Origin: CAZART01 sp964487555
Lineage (GTDB): Bacteria > Bacteroidota > Rhodothermia > Rhodothermales > VXPQ01
Reading direction: 5' to 3'
DNA: 63,427 bases
Assembly (NCBI GenBank): GCA_964487555.1
Contig: CAZART010000013.1
Span: forward strand, 1-63,427
Positions 1 through 9,773 of the stretch are shown piece after piece. Numbering within the stretch: position 1 is the first letter of the stretch; each line of letters opens with the position of its first letter. The notes beneath the pieces are model-generated. The model did not search any database. It saw nothing but the letters and a program-made list of their open reading frames with translations, and had not been told where the DNA came from. The position numbers and the translations under genes are program-made.

Positions 1-1
1 A

Positions 2-190
2 GTGCGGTGGGAGGAGGTTTCGAGCGTGGCGGAGATGACCGAGCGTATTTGCAGGGAAATTGGGGAAGGGGAAGGGGGGGAAGCGATGGAAGTGGGCGCG
101 GATCTCGGCACGTCCTCTTCCATCGCTTCCCACACCGTTTCGCCGCCGTCCTCAGATTTCCCTTCCCTTTCCCCTTCCTCTTCCCCTTGA
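2..190 (+). other. possible 3' end of an upstream reading frame
   Basis: A frame is open from the window edge to a TGA at 188-190. Its first 20 or so residues look protein-like, and the rest is Gly/Glu- then Ser/Pro-rich because it runs through a purine/pyrimidine hairpin. It could be the tail of a gene that begins outside the window, extended through intergenic repeat sequence as other genes here are. No family is recognisable, and it may be chance. Confidence 0.2.
50..189. repeat. purine/pyrimidine inverted repeat upstream of the serine hydrolase
   Basis: Positions 78-92 and 117-131 are perfect 15-bp inverted arms (core GGAAGCGATGGAA) around a 24-base loop. The flanks continue as a G/A-rich tract (50-80) facing a C/T-rich tract (about 150-189), so a longer imperfect hairpin is possible. 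No T-run follows, so it is not a classical terminator. It ends four bases before the ATG at 193. Confidence 0.6.
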
Positions 191-192
191 CG

Positions 193-1302
193 ATGCGCTT
201 CTTGTCCGTCGCCTCCATCCTGTTCCTTACCGCCATTTTCGCCGGGTCGCTCGCGGCGCAGCATCCCCGTCAGAGCGCCGCACCGCGGCCCGTTCAGTAC
301 GCGAAGGCAATCGACACGTCGCGTGCACTGATCTTGGATCTGATGAATCGGACCGGAATTCCCGGCATCACCATCGCCGTATCCAAGCAAGGGCAGTTGA
401 TCTGGAGCGAAGGCTTCGGGTACGCCGACGTGGAAAACCGCGTACCCGTGTGGCCGCATACCAAAATGCGTATCGGTAGCGTATCGAAGTCGATGACGGC
501 CGCAGCGATGGGGATCCTCATCGAGCGGGGCGTGCTCGATCTCGATTCGACGGTGCAAACCTACGTCCCGTATTTCCCTGAAAAACGTTACCCGATCACA
601 CCAAGATCGGTCGCGGGCCATCTCGCCGGGATTCGCCACTACCGGGGTGATGAGTTCCTCATTCGCGACCATTACGGGTCGGTACGGGAAGGGCTCGCGA
701 TCTTCGCCGCGGACACGCTGCTGCACGCCCCGGGATCGGCCTACGTCTATTCCAGTTACGGATTCAATCTATTGAGCGCGGTCGTGGAGGGGGCATCCGG
801 CGAATCCTTCCTTCCGTTCATGCGCGAGAATGTGTTCTGGCCGCTCGAGATGCACGAGACGGTCGCCGATCACCCGGACAGCCTCATCGCACACCGACCG
901 CGCTACTATGCGTTCACGGATAGCGGCGAGCTCGTGAATGCCCCATTCGTGAATCTCAGTTACAAATGGGCCGGCGGCGGATACCTGTCGACGGCGCCGG
1001 ACCTTGTCCGTTTCGGCGAGGCCCTTCTCGAGAACCGGCTCTTCACTGAACAAACACGGGATGTCCTCTTCACGTCGCAGAATACGAACGACGGGGAGGA
1101 AACGGGCTACGGAGTGGGCTTCGCTACGCGGGTGGACGACGTGGGTCGCCGAACTGTGGCGCACGGCGGCGGATCGGTGGGCGGATCGACAGGATTCCTG
1201 ATGATGCCGGACGAAGGTTTGGTTTTCGCGATCATCGCAAACGTTTCGAACGCCCCCTACGGCGATGTTCCACAACAAATCATAGATGCTTTTCTCGAAT
1301 AG
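193..1302 (+). CDS. secreted serine beta-lactamase-like hydrolase
   Basis: This 369-residue protein belongs to the serine beta-lactamase / penicillin-binding-protein-like hydrolases. It starts with a cleavable signal peptide (MRFLSVASILFLTAIFAG, then SLAAQ). The SxxK nucleophile motif is SVSK in RIGSVSKSMTAAAM near residue 100, a Tyr motif follows in YVYSSYGFN, and an HGGG motif near the C terminus replaces KTG. These features suit an exported esterase or D-alanyl peptidase more than a true resistance enzyme; the substrate cannot be read from sequence. A longer frame begins at 7, but it runs through the hairpin and would bury the signal peptide, so 193 is preferred. Confidence 0.85.
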   Translation: MRFLSVASILFLTAIFAGSLAAQHPRQSAAPRPVQYAKAIDTSRALILDLMNRTGIPGITIAVSKQGQLIWSEGFGYADVENRVPVWPHTKMRIGSVSKSMTAAAMGILIERGVLDLDSTVQTYVPYFPEKRYPITPRSVAGHLAGIRHYRGDEFLIRDHYGSVREGLAIFAADTLLHAPGSAYVYSSYGFNLLSAVVEGASGESFLPFMRENVFWPLEMHETVADHPDSLIAHRPRYYAFTDSGELVNAPFVNLSYKWAGGGYLSTAPDLVRFGEALLENRLFTEQTRDVLFTSQNTNDGEETGYGVGFATRVDDVGRRTVAHGGGSVGGSTGFLMMPDEGLVFAIIANVSNAPYGDVPQQIIDAFLE

Positions 1303-1441
1303 CGGCAGCCGGCGCGGCGAGTTCGTGAAGCGTCACGGCGTCGATGGTTCGGGTAACAACACCATAAAGGCGCCGCAGAGGAACGGTCACCCTCACAGGA
1401 GGTTCACAAAGGCATTCATCCGAAGGAGCATTGTTCGTCGC

Positions 1442-3106
1442 ATGGAGCAGGTCGATTATCACGCCGCTTGTCTCGTTACCGAGCGGGACTACCCCGAAGA
1501 TCGGGACGAGCGGCATCCTACGCGGGTCTGTGTAATCGACCTCGGCACAAATTCCTTCCACACGCTCATCGTGAACGCCTTTGCGAGCGGAAGCTTCGAG
1601 GTGTTGGACCGATTTAAAGAGACGGTGCGACTCGGTGAGCGTGGACTCACGGAACACAGTCTGACCGAAGGTGCGATAAAGCGGTCCGTGCGGGCCCTCA
1701 AGCGCGTGAAGCTACTCGCAGAAGGTTGGGGTGCCTCGGAGTACCTGGCATTCGCCACGAGCGCAATCCGGGAGGCCAGAAACGGGGGCGAGCTCATCGA
1801 GAGAATCCGGCAGGAGACCGGCATTCACGTTCGGGCGATCGACGGCGCCTTCGAAGCCAATCTGATCTATCAGGGCGTCCGCCGAGCGCTCGACCTGTCC
1901 AAGCCAACCCTGCTGGTTGATATCGGCGGCGGGTCAACCGAATTTATCATCGGCACGAGCAATGAGATATTCTTCGCCACCAGCCTCAAGCTCGGGGCCG
2001 CGCGCATGACGGGAAAGTTCATCTCCACGGATCCTGTGAAGCGTCATGAGTTCAGCGCGCTGCGCGCACACTACAGGGAGCAGCTCGCCGTCGTGTACGA
2101 CAAGTGTCGCGAGCACGGCGTGACGGAAATGGTCGGATCGTCAGGCACCTTCGAAAACATCGCCCAGGTCTGTGCCAATCAGCGCGGCGACTCGAGCCGT
2201 TCCATCTATCTCCAGGAGTTTGATGTAGACGATCTCCGCGCCGTCACGAAGCGGATCATGACCGCCTCTCGCGTTGAACGGGAGGCGACGGCCGGCATCG
2301 AGGGGAAGCGGGTAGGCCAGGTCGTCGCCGGCGCGGCGCTCATCGACGTACTTCTAAAGGATCTCGACCTCGCTCGCGTTCGCGTCTCGTCGCACGCCCT
2401 GAGGGAGGGGATGGTCGTCTATTTCATTCAGCAGAATCTAGAGCGCCTGGAAATCATTTCGCTGCACGCCGACGTGCGCCGTCGAAGCGTCTATGAGATC
2501 GGGCATCTGTTTCGATGGGATCAGAAGCACGTTCAGCATGTGACGGCGATGGCGCTGCAGCTGTTTGATGCGTGTCGGCCCCTACACCATCTCGAAAACG
2601 AAGAGCGTGAGCTGCTGGAGTACGCATCCCTGCTTCACGACGTGGGATATTACATCAGCCGGTCAAGCCATCATAAACACTCGCTGTATCTCATCAAGCA
2701 TGCCGATTGGTACGGATTCCAGCCTGAAGAGATCGACGTGATGGCCAATCTGGCCCGGTATCATCGGCGCAGTCTCCCCAAAGAAAAACACACGGCCTAC
2801 CGGCGCTTGCCGAAAGAGGCCCAGCTGCTCGTGCGGCAGCTCGGCTCGTTTCTCCGTCTGGCGAACGGGCTCGATCGCAGCCACTATCAGAACGTCCTTC
2901 GGCTTCGGATCGATCTCGAGGAGGATGCCCTCAACATCAGGATCGAGACCAGAGGCGACCCGCAGCTCGAGATCTGGGGCGGCCGGCGAGCCTCCGATCT
3001 TTTCGAGGCGACCTACGATCGCAAGGTCCGCATCACGGCCGGCGCTTCCGAGCCGCCCGTCATCGACTCCTCCTTCGGCGTAAAAGCCCCTCACCTTCTC
3101 GATTGA
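1442..3106 (+). CDS. Ppx/GppA phosphatase with C-terminal HD domain
   Basis: A 554-residue exopolyphosphatase / guanosine pentaphosphate phosphatase family protein, acting in the cytoplasm on polyphosphate or pppGpp. The two nucleotide-binding loops of the ASKHA fold are clear: VIDLGTNSFHTLIV near residue 30 and LLVDIGGGSTEFIIG near residue 160. The C-terminal half carries an HD-type helical domain (LLHDVGYYISRSSHHKHS). The frame is open back to 1286, overlapping the previous gene, but that extension is basic and low-complexity. The ATG at 1442 has an AAGGAG 13 bases upstream and is preferred. Ppx and GppA activities cannot be told apart here. Confidence 0.88.
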   Translation: MEQVDYHAACLVTERDYPEDRDERHPTRVCVIDLGTNSFHTLIVNAFASGSFEVLDRFKETVRLGERGLTEHSLTEGAIKRSVRALKRVKLLAEGWGASEYLAFATSAIREARNGGELIERIRQETGIHVRAIDGAFEANLIYQGVRRALDLSKPTLLVDIGGGSTEFIIGTSNEIFFATSLKLGAARMTGKFISTDPVKRHEFSALRAHYREQLAVVYDKCREHGVTEMVGSSGTFENIAQVCANQRGDSSRSIYLQEFDVDDLRAVTKRIMTASRVEREATAGIEGKRVGQVVAGAALIDVLLKDLDLARVRVSSHALREGMVVYFIQQNLERLEIISLHADVRRRSVYEIGHLFRWDQKHVQHVTAMALQLFDACRPLHHLENEERELLEYASLLHDVGYYISRSSHHKHSLYLIKHADWYGFQPEEIDVMANLARYHRRSLPKEKHTAYRRLPKEAQLLVRQLGSFLRLANGLDRSHYQNVLRLRIDLEEDALNIRIETRGDPQLEIWGGRRASDLFEATYDRKVRITAGASEPPVIDSSFGVKAPHLLD

Positions 3107-3169
3107 GTTCGTCGTTTCCCGCTCAACGTCCCCGGATCTCCGTTCCCCGCCCCAATCCCCACTCCACCA

Positions 3170-3320
3170 TCCCCGATCCTCGACCCCCGACCCCCCGATC
3201 CTCAATCCTCGATCCTCGATCCCCAACCCCCCGATCCTCAATCCTCAATCCTCGACCCTCAATCCACGACCCTCGATCCTCACCCTCGACCCTCACCCTC
3301 AATCCTCGACCCTCGTATTC
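3170..3320 (+). repeat. heptamer tandem array [GA]A[TC]CCTC
   Basis: The 338 bases between the phosphatase and nuoJ are filled largely by about 18 degenerate copies of a 7-bp unit such as GATCCTC, AATCCTC or GACCCTC, all in one orientation, with slips to 6 or 8 bp. The same heptamer recurs at 23219-23335. It resembles in style the short tandemly repeated heptamers described from filamentous cyanobacteria; a relationship is not implied. Confidence 0.8.
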
Positions 3321-3344
3321 ACGAGGCCTTTACCGGCCGTTACC

Positions 3345-3375
3345 TTGCCCTAGCGGGGCTATTTGTCTACCTTTT
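3345..3375 (+). promoter_or_regulatory. candidate Bacteroidota-type promoter before nuoJ
   Basis: TTG at 3345-3347 and TACCTTTT at 3368-3375 are 20 bases apart, one mismatch from the TTTG...TAnnTTTG pattern of Bacteroidota promoters. It lies 70 bases before the nuoJ ATG. If real, it would be an internal promoter, because nuoA-I must lie elsewhere. Short consensus, low confidence. Confidence 0.22.
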
Positions 3376-3444
3376 CCTGCTGTGTGAAGGCGGGGGGCAC
3401 AAGGAGGTGTCGGCCCTACCGGAAGTCAGCAATTTCGACGCTTC

Positions 3445-3954
<510 letters not shown>

Positions 3955-3966
3955 GTGCGTTAGCCC

Positions 3967-4272
3967 ATGGAGATAACCCTCGTTTGGTACTTATCGTTGA
4001 GTGCGGTGCTATTCGTCATCGGCGTTTTGGGCGTGTTGCTCCGCCGCAATGCGATCGTCGTGTTCATGTCCGTCGAGCTCATGCTTAACGCCGTAAATCT
4101 GACGCTCGTGGCGTTCAGCCAATCGATGGGAGATCCGGCCGGTCAGATCCTCGTCTTCTTCGTAATATCGGTCGCCGCGGCTGAAGCGGCGGTGGGATTG
4201 GCCATCATCATCGCCCTGTTCCGCAAGAAAGTGACCGTGGATCTCACGGAGTTCACGCTGTTCAAGTATTAG
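3967..4272 (+). CDS. nuoK: NADH-quinone oxidoreductase subunit K
   Basis: A 101-residue NuoK, the usual length, with three transmembrane helices. The proton-channel glutamates sit in MSVELMLNAVNL and in AAAEAAVGLAI, the two conserved buried carboxylates of the NuoK/MrpC family. It lies between nuoJ and nuoL with short spacers, consistent with one transcript and assembly of the membrane arm. Confidence 0.97.
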   Translation: MEITLVWYLSLSAVLFVIGVLGVLLRRNAIVVFMSVELMLNAVNLTLVAFSQSMGDPAGQILVFFVISVAAAEAAVGLAIIIALFRKKVTVDLTEFTLFKY

Positions 4273-4317
4273 CCGAGAGACTCAACTGGCGGCCTGTGAG
4301 CCGCCGGTTCTGTTACT

Positions 4318-6402
4318 ATGAGCATAGAAACGCTGGTCGTACTTATCATCTGCCTGCCTTTGGCCGGGGCGGTATTCTTCGGGCTCGGAGGACTCTTCGT
4401 GCCCGGACTTCGCACGAAGGAAACGCTGATCGGGTCTCTCGCAACCCTTCTGGTAGCCGTCCCCTTCGCCATCGCGGCGTACCTTTTCGCCACCTACGGC
4501 GGCGAGCCGCTCATCGCGCGCATCTACACGTGGATGTCCGCGGGGGACCTTACGCTCGAATTCGCCTATCGGGTCGATGAGCTGTCCCTGCTGATGACCC
4601 TCATCGTAACGGGTGTCGGCGGCGTGATCCACCTCTACTCCATCGGTTACATGCATGGCGATGCGGGGTACTGGCGATACTTCGCCTACCTCAATCTGTT
4701 CATTTTCGCGATGCTCAACCTCGTGCTGGGGAATAATCTCCCGGTGCTTTTTCTGGGATGGGAGGGGGTGGGCCTGTGCTCGTACCTGCTCATCGGATTC
4801 TGGTACACGGACCTCAAGAACAGCGCGGCGGCCAATAAGGCCTTCATCATGAACCGCGTCGGCGACTTCGCCTTTCTGATGGCGATGTTCATCTTGTATC
4901 GTGAGATCGGATCGCTCGACGTCGGTCCCGTGCTCGATGCCGCCGGCACGATGAGCCAATCCAATCTGAACTGGGTGGTCCTGCTGCTGTTTATCGGCGC
5001 TACTGGAAAGAGCGCGCAGATCCCTCTCTTCACGTGGCTTCCGGACGCTATGGCCGGTCCGACGCCGGTCTCCGCACTCATTCATGCGGCGACGATGGTG
5101 ACGAGCGGACTCTATCTTCTCGCCCGCCTGTCACCCGTCGTGCTCAGCGCCCCCACCATCATGATGGTGATTGCCGTCGTCGGAGGCATTACGGCCATCA
5201 TGGCGGCCACGATCGCCATCGCGCAGAACGACATCAAAAAGGTGCTGGCCTATTCTACGGTCTCGCAGCTTGGATACATGTTCGCGGCGGCGGGCGTCGG
5301 TGCCTTCTTCGTTGCAATCTTTCACGTGATGACGCACGCGTTTTTCAAGGGCTGCCTCTTTCTGGGGTCCGGTAGCGTCATTCATGCCATGCATCATGTG
5401 GAGCATGAGCTGGCCCACGAAGGGATGATTGACGCGCCTCACGGCGGCGACGTCCCGGCCACGCCGCTCGAGGTGGAGGCCATGCAGGATCCGGACCGCG
5501 ATGAAGCGAAGCCGCATGGCGCGCGCTTCGATCCGCAGGACATGCGGACGATGGGCGGGCTCAAGAAGTACATGCGCAGCACGAGCATCACGTACTTCCT
5601 TTCGACACTCGCCATCGCCGGCATTCCCCCGCTTGCCGGATTCTTTTCGAAAGATGAGATTCTCTTTCGGGCGTTTGAATTCGGCTATGACGGCCATACC
5701 TACGCATATTTCGTCTGGATTCTCGGCCTTATTACGGCCTTTCTGACGGCCTTCTACATGATGCGGTCATACATGCTCACGTTCGAGGGGGAGGAGCGCT
5801 GGCCCGCCGCCGAGCGCGTGCATCCGCACGAGTCCCCGAGGACTATGACGATCCCCCTATGGATTCTCGCAGGGCTGGCGTCTGTCGGCGGATTCCTCGG
5901 ATTGCCTGCCGTCATCGGTCACGGCGACTACAACTGGATCCATCACTGGTTGGGTGCGGAGTATGGGGGTCCGGTTGCCGAACCTGCTGCCGTCGAGCAC
6001 GCGGCCTCGTTCGTCATGATCGAATGGCTCCTGATCGTTCTCGGCGCTGCGATCGCGGTCGCAGGCGTGCTCTTCGCCCGCAATGCCTACAGAAAACACG
6101 GACTCGCCTACGATGCGAAGCTGCAGCACCGCTTCGGAGTGCTGTACCGCTGGTGGAGCGGGAAGTACTACTGGGACGAGTTCTACGACCGCACCATCGT
6201 GCGTCCGCTGCTGCGTCTCGCCGATCAGGGGTTTGCCGGCTTCGACCGGTATGTTGTCGACGGTGCCGTAAACGGTGTGGCCCGCCTGGCGAGTGGGATG
6301 AGCCGCGTGCTGCGGCACATACAAACCGGAGTCGTTCAGAGCTATGCTGCGGCCATTGTTCTTGGCGTGGTCCTCGTGGTGGCGCTCATGCTGTTTGCAT
6401 AG
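4318..6402 (+). CDS. nuoL: NADH-quinone oxidoreductase subunit L
   Basis: The 694-residue distal antiporter-like pump subunit of complex I. The N-terminal proton-channel region (FLGWEGVGLCSYLLIGFW) and the LPDAMAGPTPVSALIHAATMV helix are conserved, as is the C-terminal lateral-helix region. One oddity is a stretch of about 45 residues after VIHAMHH, rich in His, Asp, Glu and Pro, inserted before DMRTMGGLKKYM; most NuoL proteins have a much shorter loop there. It faces the aqueous side and its role is unknown. The gene is followed by nuoM after 46 bases. Confidence 0.96.
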   Translation: MSIETLVVLIICLPLAGAVFFGLGGLFVPGLRTKETLIGSLATLLVAVPFAIAAYLFATYGGEPLIARIYTWMSAGDLTLEFAYRVDELSLLMTLIVTGVGGVIHLYSIGYMHGDAGYWRYFAYLNLFIFAMLNLVLGNNLPVLFLGWEGVGLCSYLLIGFWYTDLKNSAAANKAFIMNRVGDFAFLMAMFILYREIGSLDVGPVLDAAGTMSQSNLNWVVLLLFIGATGKSAQIPLFTWLPDAMAGPTPVSALIHAATMVTSGLYLLARLSPVVLSAPTIMMVIAVVGGITAIMAATIAIAQNDIKKVLAYSTVSQLGYMFAAAGVGAFFVAIFHVMTHAFFKGCLFLGSGSVIHAMHHVEHELAHEGMIDAPHGGDVPATPLEVEAMQDPDRDEAKPHGARFDPQDMRTMGGLKKYMRSTSITYFLSTLAIAGIPPLAGFFSKDEILFRAFEFGYDGHTYAYFVWILGLITAFLTAFYMMRSYMLTFEGEERWPAAERVHPHESPRTMTIPLWILAGLASVGGFLGLPAVIGHGDYNWIHHWLGAEYGGPVAEPAAVEHAASFVMIEWLLIVLGAAIAVAGVLFARNAYRKHGLAYDAKLQHRFGVLYRWWSGKYYWDEFYDRTIVRPLLRLADQGFAGFDRYVVDGAVNGVARLASGMSRVLRHIQTGVVQSYAAAIVLGVVLVVALMLFA

Positions 6403-6448
6403 GGAGACGCGCGGGTTCACAACGCCGAACCATAACTTTTCTAAATAG

Positions 6449-8092
6449 ATGTCGATTCCATACATCACGTCTGTCGTGATCTTTCTGCCGCTCGCCGGCG
6501 CCCTGCTCACCATGCTGGTGCGCGGGGTGGATGCGGTTCGATGGGCCGCGCTCGGGACGACGGTACTGACGTTCCTGGTTTCGCTGGGACTCTTTTTCGG
6601 CTATGATCCGGCCGTCAGCACGGCAGAGATGCCGCAGCTGGCGGACCTGTGGGCCACGTGGTTTCCGGTGCAACTCGACATCAAATACTTCGTCGGCATC
6701 GATGGACTGAGCATTCTCCTCGTGATGCTGACGACGCTCCTCGGTCCCATCGTCGTACTCTCGTCCTGGCACTACATCGGCAAGCAGCGAAAGGCCTACT
6801 ATACGCTGCTTCTCGTCCTGCAAACCGGCGTCACCGGCGTCTTCTGCGCCTTCGACCTCTTCCTTTTCTACATCTTCTTTGAGCTCACTCTCATTCCGAT
6901 GTATTTCATTATCGGCATCTGGGGAGGGGAGGAGCGCATCTACGCGGCCGTGAAGTTCGTGCTTTACACACTCGTCGGCTCTCTGCTGATGCTCGTCGCG
7001 ATCCTTTACTTGGGTTATGCGGCGGGCGATGCCGTCAACGAGGGCGTCTTTACGACGGACTGGTACAAGCTTCTCAGCTTCAATCTTCCGATAGCGGGGC
7101 AGACCTGGCTTTTCTTCCTGTTTGCGCTGTCGTTCGCGATCAAGGTCCCGCTGTTTCCCCTTCACACGTGGCTACCCGATGCGCACGTGCAGGCACCGAC
7201 GGGCGGCTCGGTCATTCTGGCCGGCGTCCTCCTGAAGATGGGGACGTATGGCCTCGTCCGGTTCTGCCTTCCTTTCTTCCCGAATGCCGCCCAGGAGTAC
7301 GCGCTTCTCTTCGGGGTCCTGGCCGTAATCGGCATCATCTACGGTGCGCTCGTCTCGCGCGTGCAGTCCGACGCCAAGAAGCTGGTAGCGTACTCATCCG
7401 TGAGCCATCTCGGCTTCGTCGTGCTCGGCATCTTCGCCTTTACCACCGAGGCGATGCAGGGCGCGGTGATTCAGATGGTGAACCACGGCATCTCGACCGG
7501 CGCCCTATTCCTCCTCGTGGGCATGCTCTACGAGCGGCGGCACACGAGGGAGATGGCCGATTTTGGCGGTATTGCGAAGGTGGTTCCGATCCTGGCTTTC
7601 TTTATGGTATTCTCCGTGCTGGCTTCCGCCGGATTGCCGGGGCTCAACGGGTTCGTCGGTGAATTCCTCATCCTTCTCGGATCCTTCAACAGCGACATCG
7701 TGGGGCGTCCGCTTCTCATTGCACTGGCGACCAGCGGTGTTATTCTTGCGGCGGTTTATCTGCTCTGGATGGTCTATTGTACGTTCTTCGGTGCCCTCGA
7801 CAAGGAGGAGAACCGAGCCATGCAGGATATGAATCTGAGGGAGATCGCACTTATGGCGCCGCTCATCATTCTGATGTTCGTACTGGGATTCGCGCCGAAC
7901 TCGTTCCTCCAGAAAACGGAGCCGGCCACGGCTTTTCTTCTGGAAACCATCGAGCAGAAACGCCTTGCCGTGCTGGCGAATGAAGAGAAGGCCAGGGACG
8001 TGGCGTCGGTGTACGAGCCGGAAGAAGAGCGCGGCCGCTCGACGCGAAACGTTCAGGCCCCGCAAGTGATCGTCGAAGCAGATCGCCGCTGA
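6449..8092 (+). CDS. nuoM: NADH-quinone oxidoreductase subunit M
   Basis: A 547-residue antiporter-like pump subunit of complex I. Recognisable segments are FELTLIPMYFIIGIWGG with the channel Glu, the pump helix FAIKVPLFPLHTWLPDAHVQ, and GLPGLNGFVGEFLIL. It ends with a charged, non-membrane extension of about 45 residues (from EQKRLAVLANEEKARD) not required in the family. Its stop codon overlaps the ATG of the following antiporter gene (ATGA at 8089-8094), which indicates translational coupling between a complex I subunit and a separate antiporter. Confidence 0.96.
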   Translation: MSIPYITSVVIFLPLAGALLTMLVRGVDAVRWAALGTTVLTFLVSLGLFFGYDPAVSTAEMPQLADLWATWFPVQLDIKYFVGIDGLSILLVMLTTLLGPIVVLSSWHYIGKQRKAYYTLLLVLQTGVTGVFCAFDLFLFYIFFELTLIPMYFIIGIWGGEERIYAAVKFVLYTLVGSLLMLVAILYLGYAAGDAVNEGVFTTDWYKLLSFNLPIAGQTWLFFLFALSFAIKVPLFPLHTWLPDAHVQAPTGGSVILAGVLLKMGTYGLVRFCLPFFPNAAQEYALLFGVLAVIGIIYGALVSRVQSDAKKLVAYSSVSHLGFVVLGIFAFTTEAMQGAVIQMVNHGISTGALFLLVGMLYERRHTREMADFGGIAKVVPILAFFMVFSVLASAGLPGLNGFVGEFLILLGSFNSDIVGRPLLIALATSGVILAAVYLLWMVYCTFFGALDKEENRAMQDMNLREIALMAPLIILMFVLGFAPNSFLQKTEPATAFLLETIEQKRLAVLANEEKARDVASVYEPEEERGRSTRNVQAPQVIVEADRR

Positions 8093-9708
8093 TGATGACC
8101 CTACCTGGTGCCTTCCGCCTCCGCCGATCCCTCCCGCTCTCCGCAGCAACGGGCTTCTTAGCGCTTGTCTTCGCGCTTACGGTCTTCGTCGTGCCGGCGG
8201 TGGACGCGTCTCCGCAGGACGCGCGCATTGTGGAAACGACCGCGCCGGCCCTTCAGCAGGTTCCGGAGGCGGGCCCCGACGATGCAGCCCAGGAGGCGGG
8301 TCCTGACGACGCGGCATTGGAAGCCGGTACGGTGCAGGAAGGCGACCATGGTGACGGTGCGCACGGTCCCATGCCCCCCGTGTGGCTCGTGCTGCCGTTC
8401 GCCGCCATCCTGTTAATGATCGCCACCGGTCCGCTCTTTTATCCGCACCACTGGCATCATCACTATCCCAAGTATGCCGTTGCGCTGGGCGCGATTGTGG
8501 CGGTGTACTATCTGTTCGTCATGCACGCCTCGACGCCGATGATGCACGCGCTGCAGGAGTATCTCTCCTTCATCGCACTGGTGGCGTCACTCTTTATCGC
8601 GGCGAGCGGGATCTTCCTGAGCGTAAATGCGCGCGGCACGCCGATGACGAACTCCGCGCTGCTCTTCGTCGGCTCGCTGGTGGCCAACGTGATTGCCACG
8701 ACAGGGGCGGCGATGCTTTTCATCCGCCCCTATATGCGACTGAATAAGGGGAGGCTGAAGCCGTACCACATCGTCTTCTTCATCTTTCTCGTGGCAAACG
8801 TGGGAGGGGCATTGACGCCGATCGGCGATCCGCCGCTCTTTCTCGGATTTCTTCGCGGCGTCCCCTTCTTCTGGACCCTGACGCACGTCTGGTACGTCTG
8901 GCTGCCGACGATCCTTCTGCTCCTGCTCATCTTTTACGTCATCGACTCGCGCAACAAGGCACTCAGCGATGCGCCCGAGCCGTCCGACAGCAAGATCGGC
9001 TTCGTAGGAAAGAAGAGCTTTATCTGGATTCTGATCATCATCATCTCGGTGTTCATCGATCCGAACGTATTCGATTGGGTACCGGAGCTGTACATCGGAG
9101 AAGCCCACCTGCCGATCGGCATTCGCGAGATCGTCATGTTTTCCGTCTGCGTCCTGGCCTACAAGACGGCCGACAGCGTGGCCATGGAGAAGAACGAGTT
9201 CAGCTTCGAGCCCATTCGAGAAGTGGGATGGCTCTTCCTCGGCATTTTCGCGACGATGCAGCCCGCTCTGCAGCTCATCAGCCAGTTCGCTTCGGAGAAC
9301 GCCGATTCGCTGACCGTGGGGATGTTCTACTGGGGGACGGGTGCGCTGTCGGGCATTCTCGACAATGCGCCCACGTACCTGAATTTCGTGGCGGCCGCGA
9401 TGGGCAAGTTCGGACTTGACGTCAATCAGGCGGCGCAGGTCGTTGAATTCGCCCTCCCCGAAATGGCGCACCCGGATTCCTGGCACTTCCTTCAGGCGAT
9501 CTCGGTGGCCGCCGTATTTTTCGGCGCGATGACCTATATCGGAAATGCACCCAACTTCATGGTAAAAGCCATCGCAGAAAGCAGCGGCGCCGATGCGCCG
9601 AGCTTCGTGGCCTACCTGGTAAAATACGCCCTGCCGATACTGATTCCCGTGTACTTCATCGTCTACGTAATATTCTATAGTGGATGGGTGCTGTCCATCA
9701 CGCATTAG
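8092..9708 (+). CDS. nhaD: NhaD-type sodium/proton antiporter within the nuo block
   Basis: A 538-residue polytopic protein of the ion transporter superfamily, NhaD type, exchanging Na+ for H+ across the inner membrane. It opens with a signal-like segment (FLALVFALTVFVVPAVDASP), then a linker with two 9-residue repeats (EAGPDDAAQ, EAGPDDAAL; 8266-8319), and about 12 membrane helices. Conserved signatures include ALTPIGDPPLFLGFLRG, TGALSGILDNAPTYLNF and YIGNAPNFMVKAIAE. It overlaps nuoM by ATGA and precedes the PCD gene and nuoN. A homologue among complex I genes is known in Rhodothermus marinus. The coupling suggests coordinated ion handling with complex I; that function is inferred. Confidence 0.88.
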   Translation: MMTLPGAFRLRRSLPLSAATGFLALVFALTVFVVPAVDASPQDARIVETTAPALQQVPEAGPDDAAQEAGPDDAALEAGTVQEGDHGDGAHGPMPPVWLVLPFAAILLMIATGPLFYPHHWHHHYPKYAVALGAIVAVYYLFVMHASTPMMHALQEYLSFIALVASLFIAASGIFLSVNARGTPMTNSALLFVGSLVANVIATTGAAMLFIRPYMRLNKGRLKPYHIVFFIFLVANVGGALTPIGDPPLFLGFLRGVPFFWTLTHVWYVWLPTILLLLLIFYVIDSRNKALSDAPEPSDSKIGFVGKKSFIWILIIIISVFIDPNVFDWVPELYIGEAHLPIGIREIVMFSVCVLAYKTADSVAMEKNEFSFEPIREVGWLFLGIFATMQPALQLISQFASENADSLTVGMFYWGTGALSGILDNAPTYLNFVAAAMGKFGLDVNQAAQVVEFALPEMAHPDSWHFLQAISVAAVFFGAMTYIGNAPNFMVKAIAESSGADAPSFVAYLVKYALPILIPVYFIVYVIFYSGWVLSITH

Positions 9709-9773
9709 ACGGCGTGATCCCGCAACAGGCATCCATCGCCGCACGATCATCATACAACAGATTCGACCACGAT

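Noticed and set aside
7..192. Upstream extension of the serine hydrolase to position 7
   Set aside because: It would place 62 low-complexity residues before a textbook signal peptide; ATG 193 fits the family.
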